A model generated the notes under the pieces. That model was not told where the DNA came from, did no database searches, and saw nothing but the letters and a program-made list of their open reading frames with translations. The position numbers were made by a program, and so were the translations under genes. Shown piece by piece: positions 44,230-52,294 of a stretch of 64,000 nt of DNA. The DNA comes from Heyndrickxia sporothermodurans (GTDB lineage: Bacteria > Bacillota > Bacilli > Bacillales > Bacillaceae_C): the NCBI RefSeq assembly GCF_016785185.1, contig NZ_JAEKDY010000005.1. The stretch is one strand, 5' to 3'. Position 1 is the first letter of the stretch, and the number at the start of each line of letters is the position of its first letter.

Positions 44230-44886
44230 TTAATCATCTTTTAAATCAATAAAAAACTCACCATCTTGAAAGCTGCAAAATGAGATTTGGTGAATATCCT
44301 TATATCCTCTTTTCCTTAATTCACGACGTAACCATATTTCTGAAACATTTCGATTCGCCAAATTCTCTTTGGAAATTTCTCCATCTATAATAAGTGGTAA
44401 TGTATATGTTATCTTCTGTTTCTTTTTATTATCCTTTTTAATTACAGATAGTTCACCTGATGTTTCTAAAATTGCATACTCCACATCAGCAATGTTATTA
44501 ATATCCTTTTGTCGTAATTGCATTAATAAATCATCAAAATTATAACGTTGCTTTTTCATTGCCTTTTCATCAATTTTTCCCTTCCGAATAATAATTGATG
44601 GTGTCCCATCGATTAATTGACGGAATTTAGGAACCTTTAATGAAATAAGTGCAAACCCCACCTGAATTCCTAGTAATATGACCATTGGTTCGATCGTATG
44701 TGCAATCGGTTCCTTATGATTTTCAATTGCTACAGCTGCTAATTCACCGATCATAATAAAAATAACGAGATCCAATACACTTAATTCCCCAATCTCACGC
44801 TTGCCCATAAATCTAAAAATAACCAATATGACAAGATATAAAACAACGGTTTTCCAACCAATTGTAAAATAGTGATAAAAATCCAT
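44230..44886 (-). CDS. DUF421-family membrane protein (YrbG)
   Basis: 218 aa: three N-terminal membrane helices (about residues 8-90) with the conserved FRFMGKREIGELSVLDLVIFI motif (read as FMGKREIGELSVLDLV), then a soluble domain with GTPSIIIRKGKIDEKAMKKQ. Paralogues such as YetF act in germinant-receptor/spore or membrane functions, but this member's role is unknown. The ATG follows AGGAGGATACTGGAT and gives the length of B. subtilis YrbG. Confidence 0.9.
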   Translation of the reverse strand: MDFYHYFTIGWKTVVLYLVILVIFRFMGKREIGELSVLDLVIFIMIGELAAVAIENHKEPIAHTIEPMVILLGIQVGFALISLKVPKFRQLIDGTPSIIIRKGKIDEKAMKKQRYNFDDLLMQLRQKDINNIADVEYAILETSGELSVIKKDNKKKQKITYTLPLIIDGEISKENLANRNVSEIWLRRELRKRGYKDIHQISFCSFQDGEFFIDLKDD

Positions 44887-45046
44887 ATCCAGTATCCTCC
44901 TATACACATTCACTCGCCATTAGTATGACCATTTTTCTTTTTAACATTTTGGAAAAGCTTGTTAGCGCTGATAAGACATTCTTTAAATAATTTATTCTAA
45001 TTTTAAAACTTGTGAATATGCTTGTACTAAGGGACAGAACTATTTT

Positions 45047-45146
45047 ATGAAGGGAGAGACGAACAATCGGAACAAAAAAATTAGGATCTAGTATTTTATA
45101 CGGAATATTAACTATATTTGTTTTAATCACGATATCAAGCTTAATC
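45047..45146 (+). other. 5' part of yrzE in a shifted frame (A7 tract)
   Basis: From ATG 45047 a frame reads MKGETNNRNK and would join the yrzE frame if the A7 run at 45074-45080 had six A's. In the yrzE frame itself the region codes for KKLGSSILYGILTIF..., a convincing first membrane helix, but has no ATG, GTG or TTG; an ATC at 45066 lies 9 bases after AAGGGAG. Confidence 0.6.
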
Positions 45147-45455
45147 TTGTCAACTATTTTGCGATATTCTGAAGTTCAAGAGAATTCCGTTAAATTATTA
45201 GTGACAATAATTTCGTTTATTGCATTATTTATTGGAGGATTTGTTTGCGGCGGCAAAGGACAACAAAAAGGGTGGATTTCAGGAAGCCTCACTGGAATTA
45301 CTTATACATTAATAATCTTTCTTTTTCAATTTCTTGGGTATGGAAATATTTTTTCAGGAGAACAACTGATTTATCATATTTGTTATATTGTAACAGCGAT
45401 GATGGGCGGGGTATTAGGAGTTAATATTATGAGTGATCATACGAGGAAAGCATAA
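45147..45455 (+). CDS. YrzE, TIGR04086-family membrane protein (5' end uncertain)
   Basis: A small four-helix membrane protein (TIGR04086/YrzE family) with FIGGFVCGGKGQQKGWISG and a C-terminal MMGGVLGVNIM. The listed TTG start has no Shine-Dalgarno, and the frame continues upstream through a clear first helix to about 45066-45081. So the true protein is likely about 130-136 aa, reached by a frameshift at the A7 tract, a non-canonical start or a sequencing error. Function unknown. It converges on yajC. Confidence 0.75.
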   Translation: MSTILRYSEVQENSVKLLVTIISFIALFIGGFVCGGKGQQKGWISGSLTGITYTLIIFLFQFLGYGNIFSGEQLIYHICYIVTAMMGGVLGVNIMSDHTRKA

Positions 45456-45461
45456 TCACTT

Positions 45462-45505
45462 TGATAAGATAAAAGAGAAGTACGTCAAGTACTTCTCCTT
45501 ATCTT
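45462..45505. terminator. Bidirectional terminator between yrzE and yajC
   Basis: Long stem (AAGATAAAAGAGAAGTAC with GTACTTCTCCTTATCTTTT, one bulge) around GTCAA, with T-runs in both directions, serving the convergent genes. Confidence 0.85.
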
Positions 45506-45508
45506 TTA

Positions 45509-45793
45509 TTATTCAGCAGTTTGAGCAGTAGCAGCTGATTCCACTACCTCTCTGATAGCTGAGCGGTCATACGTTAGACGACTGCCATCGCCGCATTTGA
45601 TGACAATTTGTCTTTCGTCAATCGCATCAACAATGCCGTGTAAACCACCAATTGTAACTATTTTATCCCCTTTTGATAAATTGTTTTGCATCATTTGAAC
45701 ATTCTTTTGTCTTTTTTGATTTGGTCTAATGAGCAAAAAGTAAAATAGCACAAACATTAACAAAATGGGTAGTAATCCACCTAAACTTTGCAT
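45509..45793 (-). CDS. yajC: Preprotein translocase subunit YajC
   Basis: 94-aa protein with one N-terminal helix (LLPILLMFVLFYFLLIRPNQKRQKN, here residues 7-31, with the hallmark FLLIRPNQKRQK) and a small cytoplasmic beta domain with GDKIVTIGGLHGIV. It associates with SecDF. The tgt-yajC order is widely conserved. ATG after GAAGGAGGGGG. Confidence 0.96.
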   Translation of the reverse strand: MQSLGGLLPILLMFVLFYFLLIRPNQKRQKNVQMMQNNLSKGDKIVTIGGLHGIVDAIDERQIVIKCGDGSRLTYDRSAIREVVESAATAQTAE

Positions 45794-45810
45794 TAATCCC
45801 CCTCCTTCCT

Positions 45811-46950
45811 TTAGAAGTTTTTCGCATCCGGACGGTTAAATCCATATTGCTCAAAAAACTCTTCCCTGAAATCACCAAGTCTGTCTTCTTTAATAGCTTG
45901 TCTGACTTGTTGCATTAATTGTATCAGAAAATGGAGATTATGGTAAGTTGTAAGTCTAATTCCGAAAGTTTCGTCACATTTTATTAAATGGCGGATATAG
46001 GCACGTGAATAATTTTGACACGTATGACAATTACAATTTTCATCGAGTGGTCTAAAATCTCTTGCATACTTCGCATTTTTCACGACCAATCTGCCGGTAC
46101 TCGTCATACATGTTCCATTTCGACCAATTCTTGTTGGCAAAACACAATCAAACATATCAATGCCTCGAATTGCCCCATCGATAAGGGAATCCGGTGAGCC
46201 AACGCCCATTAAATATCTCGGTTTATTCGTTGGCAGTAATGGTGTTGTAAATTCCAGCACCCTGTTCATAACATCTTTAGGTTCTCCTACGGATAAACCG
46301 CCAACTGCGTAGCCGGGAAAATCAAGTGAAGTTAAATCCTTGGCACTTAGTTTTCTTAAATCCTCATATTCTCCGCCTTGAACAATACCGAATAAACCTT
46401 GATCTTCCGTTCGAGAATGCGCGGATAGGCAACGTTCCGCCCAACGGGACGTTCTTTCTACCGATTTTTTCATATAATCATGTGTTGCCGGAAATGGCGG
46501 ACATTCATCAAAAGCCATCATAATGTCCGAACCAAGTGCATTTTGAATTTCCATCGATTTTTCTGGTGAAAGGAATAACTTATCGCCATTTAAATGATTG
46601 CGGAAAAATACACCTTCTTCTTCAATTTTGCGAAAATGACTTAAACTAAATACTTGAAATCCACCGGAATCAGTTAAAATTGCTTGATCCCAATTCATAA
46701 ATTTATGTAGTCCTCCAGCTTCCTTGACAATTTCGTGTCCTGGTCTTAGCCAGAGATGGTACGTATTGCTTAAAATAATGCCTGAACCTATTTCCTTTAA
46801 TTCTTCAGGTGACATTGTTTTAACAGTTGCTAATGTCCCTACAGGCATAAACATCGGCGTATCATAGGAGCCATGAGGAGTATGGATTTTCCCAAGGCGC
46901 GCACCGGTTTGTTTACAAGTCTTAATTAATTCATATTTAATTGCTGTCAA
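45811..46950 (-). CDS. tgt: tRNA-guanine transglycosylase
   Basis: 379-aa enzyme exchanging G34 for preQ1 in tRNAs with GUN anticodons. Nucleophile and base-site motifs: LTDSGGFQVFSL and GSDIMMAFDECPPFP; second Asp in GIDMFDCVLPTR; zinc site CNCHTCQNYSRAYIRHL. The TTG start (MTAIKYELIKTCKQTG) is 8 bases after AAGGAG. Operon ruvA-ruvB-queA-tgt-yajC. Confidence 0.97.
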   Translation of the reverse strand: MTAIKYELIKTCKQTGARLGKIHTPHGSYDTPMFMPVGTLATVKTMSPEELKEIGSGIILSNTYHLWLRPGHEIVKEAGGLHKFMNWDQAILTDSGGFQVFSLSHFRKIEEEGVFFRNHLNGDKLFLSPEKSMEIQNALGSDIMMAFDECPPFPATHDYMKKSVERTSRWAERCLSAHSRTEDQGLFGIVQGGEYEDLRKLSAKDLTSLDFPGYAVGGLSVGEPKDVMNRVLEFTTPLLPTNKPRYLMGVGSPDSLIDGAIRGIDMFDCVLPTRIGRNGTCMTSTGRLVVKNAKYARDFRPLDENCNCHTCQNYSRAYIRHLIKCDETFGIRLTTYHNLHFLIQLMQQVRQAIKEDRLGDFREEFFEQYGFNRPDAKNF

Positions 46951-46986
46951 AGATAATTCTCCTTCCAAGTTAAAAAACAAAAACTC

Positions 46987-48015
46987 CTAAATAATTAACA
47001 TTGCATCTCCAAAGCTAAAGAAACGGTATTTTTGATTTACAGCTTCTTCATAGGCATGTAGTACATGTTCACGTCCTGCTAATGCACTAACAAGCATGAT
47101 TAACGTTGATTTAGGTAGATGAAAATTTGTGATCATCCCATCAATCCCTTTAAACTCGTAGCCTGGGAATATAAAAATATCTGTCCAGCCGCTAGTTGAA
47201 ACAATTTGCCCATTATTTGCACTGGCTATTGTTTCCAATGTTCTCGTTGATGTAGTCCCAACTGAAATAATTCTTCCACCTTGCTTTTTCACGTTGTTAA
47301 TAAGCTCAGCTGTCTCTTCGTTTACTTGATAAAATTCAGCATGCATCGAATGCTTATCAACATCTTCTACACTAACAGGGCGAAAAGTTCCAAGGCCAAC
47401 ATGTAGTGTTATAAAAGCGATATGGACACCCATATTTTTAATTTCTTCAAGCAACTCTTCTGTAAAATGTAACCCGGCGGTAGGAGCTGCAGCAGAACCA
47501 CTCTCTTTCGCATAGACCGTTTGGTAACGATCGCGATCATCTAATTGCTCCTTAATATATGGTGGTAATGGCATTTCACCAAGTGCGTCCAATACTTCGT
47601 AAAAAATACCTTCATATTGAAATTCAAGGATTCTTCCACCGTGTTCCTTTTCTTCGATACAGGTCGCTTTTAGCTTCCCATCTCCAAAGATGATTTCCGA
47701 ACCAATTTTAATTCGCTTCGCCGGCTTAACAAGTGTTTCCCATCGATCATCTTCGGTTTGTTTTAATAACAAAACCTCTATCTTTGCTCCTGTATCCTCT
47801 TTTATACCAAAAAGTCTTGCAGGTAATACTTTCGTATCATTTAATACTAAACAATCACCTGGTTGTAAATACTCGGTAATATTTTTGAAAACGGTATGCT
47901 TAATATCTCCTGTTTCCTTATTTAATACCATTAAACGACTATCTGAACGGTTTTTTAACGGTGTTTGTGCAATTAAAGATTCTGGTAAATTAAAATCAAA
48001 TAAATCAACTTTCAC
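46987..48015 (-). CDS. queA: S-adenosylmethionine:tRNA ribosyltransferase-isomerase QueA
   Basis: 342-aa enzyme that moves the ribosyl part of SAM onto preQ1-tRNA to make epoxyqueuosine. Motifs: VDLFDFNLPESLIAQTPL, SGSAAAPTAGLHFTEELL and GTTSTRTLE. The GTG start (MKVDLFDF) 6 bases after GAAGGTG gives the standard length; the frame is open for 71 more codons inside ruvB, which I reject. Confidence 0.97.
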   Translation of the reverse strand: MKVDLFDFNLPESLIAQTPLKNRSDSRLMVLNKETGDIKHTVFKNITEYLQPGDCLVLNDTKVLPARLFGIKEDTGAKIEVLLLKQTEDDRWETLVKPAKRIKIGSEIIFGDGKLKATCIEEKEHGGRILEFQYEGIFYEVLDALGEMPLPPYIKEQLDDRDRYQTVYAKESGSAAAPTAGLHFTEELLEEIKNMGVHIAFITLHVGLGTFRPVSVEDVDKHSMHAEFYQVNEETAELINNVKKQGGRIISVGTTSTRTLETIASANNGQIVSTSGWTDIFIFPGYEFKGIDGMITNFHLPKSTLIMLVSALAGREHVLHAYEEAVNQKYRFFSFGDAMLII

Positions 48016-48031
48016 TGATGTCACCTTCATA

Positions 48032-49045
48032 TTATGATATATTGGTCGGAACTTCCATTTGAAAATGATGGTACACAAGGTTTGTAACGATTCTTCCTCT
48101 CGGTGTACGTTGTAAAAATCCAATTTGAAGTAAATATGGTTCATACACATCTTCAATCGTTTCAGCCTCTTCACCGATACTTGCGGCAATCGTCTCAAGC
48201 CCAACGGGACCACCGCGGAATTTTTCAATAATTCCTTTTAATAATTTATGGTCAATATGATCAAGTCCTAAACGGTCCACCTGCAACAATTCAAGCGCAT
48301 GCTCAGCTAAAGACTTTGTAATTATGCCATTTCCCCGTACTTGTGCAAAATCTCGGACACGGCGTAATAGTCGATTGGCAATCCTTGGGGTTCCCCGTGA
48401 ACGTCTAGCAATCTCAATTGCTCCAATCGTATCAATTTTAGTATTTAATATTTCTGCCGTTCTTATAACAATATCTGTAAGCTGTTGTTCAGTATAATAT
48501 TCTAATCGGGCTAACACCCCGAATCGATCCCTTAAAGGAGCAGAAATGGCACCTGCCCTAGTTGTAGCACCGACTAGGGTGAACGGTGGTAAATCCAAAC
48601 GAACGGATCTGGCACTTGGTCCTTTTCCAATGACAATATCCAAGCAAAAATCCTCCATTGCAGGGTAGAGAATTTCTTCAATGGAGCGTGGTAAACGATG
48701 AATTTCATCGATAAATAGTACATCACCAGGCTCCAGTGCAGTGAGAATAGCAGCTAGATCTCCCGGTCGCTCAATAGCAGGACCAGAAGTCGTTCGAATA
48801 TTTACTCCCATTTCATTAGCAATAACGGTTGCTAGCGTCGTTTTCCCTAGCCCGGGAGGTCCGTATAATAAGACGTGATCTAACGTTTCACGTCTTTGTT
48901 TTGCTGCTTCAATAAAGATTCCTAAATTGTTTTTCACCTTATCTTGACCAATATACTGCAGCAAAGTCTGTGGACGTAAACTTAATTCAAACGTTTCCTC
49001 TAGTTCAGTGGCTTCCCTAGAAACCATCCTCTCCTTCTCCTCCAT
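48032..49045 (-). CDS. ruvB: Holliday junction branch-migration helicase subunit RuvB
   Basis: 337-aa AAA+ motor of the RuvAB complex. Walker A YGPPGLGKTT (about 61-70), Walker B VLFIDEIHRLPRSIEE, sensor 1 LVGATTRAGAIS, arginine-finger region LRDRFG, and a winged-helix C-terminus with RTPRGRI. ATG after GGAGGGAGTTTA. Confidence 0.98.
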   Translation of the reverse strand: MEEKERMVSREATELEETFELSLRPQTLLQYIGQDKVKNNLGIFIEAAKQRRETLDHVLLYGPPGLGKTTLATVIANEMGVNIRTTSGPAIERPGDLAAILTALEPGDVLFIDEIHRLPRSIEEILYPAMEDFCLDIVIGKGPSARSVRLDLPPFTLVGATTRAGAISAPLRDRFGVLARLEYYTEQQLTDIVIRTAEILNTKIDTIGAIEIARRSRGTPRIANRLLRRVRDFAQVRGNGIITKSLAEHALELLQVDRLGLDHIDHKLLKGIIEKFRGGPVGLETIAASIGEEAETIEDVYEPYLLQIGFLQRTPRGRIVTNLVYHHFQMEVPTNIS

Positions 49046-49087
49046 TAAACTCCCTCCTTTGTCGAAGATCTAGTTACACGAATCATT

Positions 49088-49696
49088 TTATTTTACCAAC
49101 TTTTTAAGGGCCATTTTAATATATTGATCGGTTGTTAATTTTTCTTTTTGTAAGTCTGATGATATTTTCTTTATTTCTTTATCAGAATAGCCTAGCGCTT
49201 TTAAGGCCAAAATAGCTTCATCAAACTGTGCGGAAGTCTGAGCAACTTGTTCAACTTTATCCGTATTAAATAGATTCGGAAAGTAATCCGGAACAATATC
49301 TTGAAGCTTCCCTTTTAAATCAAGAATCATTTGTCTTGCGGTCTTTTTTCCTACCCCGGGAAATTTGGTCAAAAAGGTTTCATTTTCGTTTTCAATTGCC
49401 TCAATTACTTGACTTGGTTCACCAAATGCAAGAATTGCTAAAGCACCTTTAGGCCCGATTCCCGAAACATTAAGTAATTTTTTAAATAATGTTTTTTCCG
49501 AAAGTGTATGAAATCCAAAAAGCGAAAGTGCATCTTCTCGGACATGCTGGTAGATGAAAATTTTCTCCGAAATACTTTGATTAACTGTAAAAACAAATGG
49601 ATTCGGAGTAAATATTTGATATCCAATACCATTGTTTTCAACAACAATATATTCCGGAGTCACCATTTCGACGGTTCCTTTAATATACTCGTACAA
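49088..49696 (-). CDS. ruvA: Holliday junction DNA-binding subunit RuvA
   Basis: 202 aa: N-terminal OB-fold (YEYIKGTVEMVTPEYIVVEN), two helix-hairpin-helix motifs (LLNVSGIGPKGALAIL and LTKFPGVGKKTARQMILDLK), a linker, and a C-terminal UBA-like domain that binds RuvB (AILALKALGYSDKEI). The TTG start (MYEYIKG) is 7 bases after GGGAG; the frame extends nine codons further. Confidence 0.97.
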   Translation of the reverse strand: MYEYIKGTVEMVTPEYIVVENNGIGYQIFTPNPFVFTVNQSISEKIFIYQHVREDALSLFGFHTLSEKTLFKKLLNVSGIGPKGALAILAFGEPSQVIEAIENENETFLTKFPGVGKKTARQMILDLKGKLQDIVPDYFPNLFNTDKVEQVAQTSAQFDEAILALKALGYSDKEIKKISSDLQKEKLTTDQYIKMALKKLVK

Positions 49697-49781
49697 ATCA
49701 GTTCTCTCCCTATATGTAAACAACGTTCATAACTTCCATTGTATCATAATCTTAAATCAGTTGGGTAAATACTCATACAAA

Positions 49782-49803
49782 AAACCGGTCTCATGAACCG
49801 GTT
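49782..49803 (-). terminator. Terminator at the end of bofC
   Basis: Hairpin AACCGGT...ACCGGTT followed by a T6 run on the minus strand. The bofC stop codon lies in the loop. Confidence 0.75.
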
Positions 49804-50357
49804 AATTTTTGCTGTTTTTGTATTGAATATGGTTTAAGTGTTTCTAAAACTTTATCAAATTCCTCTTTTGTTTTGATAGGTATACCTTTTTTTAGTTCCT
49901 CATGTTTCTTTCCTTCTAACTTTTTTATATCAATTTGAAAAAATGACTGGATGATATCCGCATTAATTGGTTTTCCATTAAAAATAGAAATCGTTCCATC
50001 ATCAGTGATACCAAAATATCCATTCGCCTTAAGAAGGGGAGATATGTCATTGATTTTCTTTTGCAGTACAATTTGCTCTTCATCCATTTGTACAATTTGC
50101 CAATCACGATATTTATTTTTCACTGTGTGAATGTTATGAACATTTTCAGACAGAATCTCTTCACTTACTTCACCATCTACATAAACTCTTTCCAGAATGA
50201 CCGTTTTCTTACTTGGTGTTGATGATACTTCAATGGATTTAGGCTCACGAGTTGTCTTCGAGTCTTTTACATGTTCGCTATCATCTTGTAAAAAGGTAAT
50301 ATAGAAAGCTCCTAATGCGAATATGCCAATGAAGACGATTCGAACAAAAAATCTCAT
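49791..50357 (-). CDS. bofC: BofC, forespore intercompartmental signalling protein
   Basis: 188 aa with an N-terminal signal or membrane helix (FFVRIVFIGIFALGAFYITF) and a secreted domain; the conserved core includes WQIVQMDEEQIVLQKKINDISP and GYFGITDDGTISIFNGKP. In B. subtilis BofC is made in the forespore and limits SpoIVB-driven activation of the sigma-K checkpoint. A TACGTATG (50386-50393), like a sigma-G -10, lies upstream. ATG after AGGGGTGACACAGCT. Confidence 0.9.
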   Translation of the reverse strand: MRFFVRIVFIGIFALGAFYITFLQDDSEHVKDSKTTREPKSIEVSSTPSKKTVILERVYVDGEVSEEILSENVHNIHTVKNKYRDWQIVQMDEEQIVLQKKINDISPLLKANGYFGITDDGTISIFNGKPINADIIQSFFQIDIKKLEGKKHEELKKGIPIKTKEEFDKVLETLKPYSIQKQQKLTGS

Positions 50358-50471
50358 AGCTGTGTCACCCCTATACGTTTTTTAGTACGTATGCTTAGTG
50401 TGACCGTTATTTCACAAAAATATCCAACCTATTTTTATGAAAAGGTAATGCTTTTCCATATATCGAAAGAA

Positions 50472-50500
50472 AAATGGAGAACAGATTTTCTATTCTCCAT
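50472..50500 (-). terminator. Terminator after coxA
   Basis: Stem ATGGAGAA/TTCTCCAT with an 11-nt loop, followed by TTTTTCTTT on the minus strand. Confidence 0.75.
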
Positions 50501-50510
50501 CAATCAAAAA

Positions 50511-51209
50511 TTATTGTTGTTTTTTCTGTAACTTGATCATATTTTTCAAATCCATTTTGATCGTGTCGCGGGGACCGCCGTCTTTTAAATCATTGTCTAT
50601 ATCTCTTGCTCGATAATACGTTCCCGCATCTGTAGTAATCAAATAATGTCGTCCATTTAAAAATGGACGTATCGCTTGCTCAACATTTGCTTTAGTCTTC
50701 GTACTGTCTTTGTCATTTTTAAGAACAATTGACAGTAACACTGTATTATCGCTAATCAACGCACGCGCATCTGAAACATTCGGTACTTTAATTGCCTCAT
50801 CGGATAACTTTTGGGCAAGAGCACCTTCATAAGCGGTATAGTAGGAAGATTTTCCTTTCGCATTATGATGATTTAAATGACCATGATAATTAATGTCTCG
50901 GAGAATCCTGTTGTTGTTCACTCCCCGATTATTTGTATTATATTCTGTAAAAGGCGATTGAATTGGATGATCATAATCATCAACATATCCCGATGGCAGA
51001 AGATTATTGTTTTTTTTCACGTTATCCACATTGCCAAGCGAATAGTCCAATAGTTCCGTAATTGGGCCATCATGGTCAACCATATTTACATCATTTGTAT
51101 GATACCCGACTTGATGGAAACTGTTCGTTGTTTGATCATTATTTCCACACGCTGTCAAGCCCGATACCATCAAGAGTGAGATAGGTGCTGCTAAAAGTAT
51201 CTTTCTCAA
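50511..51209 (-). CDS. coxA: CoxA-like YhcN/YlaJ-family sporulation lipoprotein
   Basis: 232 aa. The TTG start (MRKILLAAPISLLM), 9 bases after GGGGG, gives a lipoprotein signal with lipobox LTAC (residues 18-21). An Asn/His-rich middle part is followed by the conserved YhcN_YlaJ C-terminal domain (VPNVSDARALISDNTVLLSI ... AIRPFLNGRHYLITTDAGTY). In B. subtilis coxA (yrbB) lies next to safA and its product is in the spore cortex. A longer frame start at 51254 lacks a ribosome site. Confidence 0.88.
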   Translation of the reverse strand: MRKILLAAPISLLMVSGLTACGNNDQTTNSFHQVGYHTNDVNMVDHDGPITELLDYSLGNVDNVKKNNNLLPSGYVDDYDHPIQSPFTEYNTNNRGVNNNRILRDINYHGHLNHHNAKGKSSYYTAYEGALAQKLSDEAIKVPNVSDARALISDNTVLLSIVLKNDKDSTKTKANVEQAIRPFLNGRHYLITTDAGTYYRARDIDNDLKDGGPRDTIKMDLKNMIKLQKKQQ

Positions 51210-51319
51210 AACAGTACTCCCCCTAACTTTACTCCTAGAGCATTTTTTGCTCATTTATATTTTGTGAGGTGGAGTCCATTCTATTCCGTTTGTTACTGGT
51301 TATTTCACCTAAAAGTCCC

Positions 51320-52294
51320 TTATATTCTTTTTATCATTTCATTTGCAAAAGATTTCCTTTGTTCATATTGATTAAAAGTAATTTCCTTTAAGTAAGCTAA
51401 CGATTGATCCTTATTCTTTTTGTTTTTTGATCTGATAAATCGATTCCATTCCCTCAGAACATCTGTTGGATAGATAAGGGCAATGACAAAAGCTTTATGA
51501 TTTAATAAATCTTTAATTGTTTCCATTTGTTGTAATTCATGATGCGACCATTCAATATAAGGCAAAATTCGATTGGTGAATTGTAAATAATCAATGACAG
51601 GGCTTCCTAAATGTATTAGATCAAAATCAATCAAAAAAAGTTGTTGATCAAAATTATATATAAAGTTATGATGGGCAACATCACCATGAATAACACATTT
51701 TGCTTGTTGGTTAAAATAATTTTTATTTTGTTTCAACATATGTAATGACCATTTTGCCCATTCAACATAGACCTCTATATAATATTGTGGAATAAACTTT
51801 TTTAACTGAGGAAAATTAGAAATAAAATCATTTAATCTTGTCTCCCATTTTTCAATCTGATTAAAAAACGATAATTTAGTCGAAAATTCATTAGCAAATA
51901 ATTGGGTTTTTTCATGGAATTTCGATAATAACTTTATTGCTTGAATCCTGTTATTTTTTGTTTGATATGAAAATGAAGACCCTTTTTTTATAAATTCAAT
52001 TAATCCAAATATCCTATCCTCAAAAAAGCAAATTTTTTTCGCATGGACTGGGTGAAATCGATAAGTCCAATGGAAGCCATTTATAAATAAAAGTTTTGTT
52101 AAATATATTTGATTTTCGATTTTTTCTTTAGTTGGAAATTCCTTTAAAATCCAAGTGTTTTTAGCTGTTTTACAAACCCAAATACCATTTTTGATTTTTT
52201 TTACATATAAAAACGTTTCTCCGGTTAACGAGGTTAAATAAAGAAGGAGACGATGTTCGAATTCGTCTCCGTCACTTCTTCTATTAGCAGTCAT
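51320..52294 (-). CDS. CotS/YsxE-like kinase-fold protein (phosphotransferase family)
   Basis: 324-aa protein with the aminoglycoside-phosphotransferase fold: catalytic loop CVIHGDVAHHNFIYN and metal motif LFLIDFDLIHLGSPVIDY, as in the spore-coat proteins CotS, CotI, YsxE and YutH. Phosphate acceptor unknown. The ATG (MTANRRSDGDEFEH) overlaps the safA stop by 11 bases, so it is coupled to safA, which supports a coat role. The upstream extension of the frame lies within safA and is rejected. In B. subtilis coxA follows safA with no kinase between. Confidence 0.82.
   Translation of the reverse strand: MTANRRSDGDEFEHRLLLYLTSLTGETFLYVKKIKNGIWVCKTAKNTWILKEFPTKEKIENQIYLTKLLFINGFHWTYRFHPVHAKKICFFEDRIFGLIEFIKKGSSFSYQTKNNRIQAIKLLSKFHEKTQLFANEFSTKLSFFNQIEKWETRLNDFISNFPQLKKFIPQYYIEVYVEWAKWSLHMLKQNKNYFNQQAKCVIHGDVAHHNFIYNFDQQLFLIDFDLIHLGSPVIDYLQFTNRILPYIEWSHHELQQMETIKDLLNHKAFVIALIYPTDVLREWNRFIRSKNKKNKDQSLAYLKEITFNQYEQRKSFANEMIKRI

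Noticed and set aside
48016..48228. N-terminal extension of queA by 71 codons
   Set aside because: It overlaps ruvB on the same strand in another frame, lacks a ribosome site, and the shorter form matches the family length.
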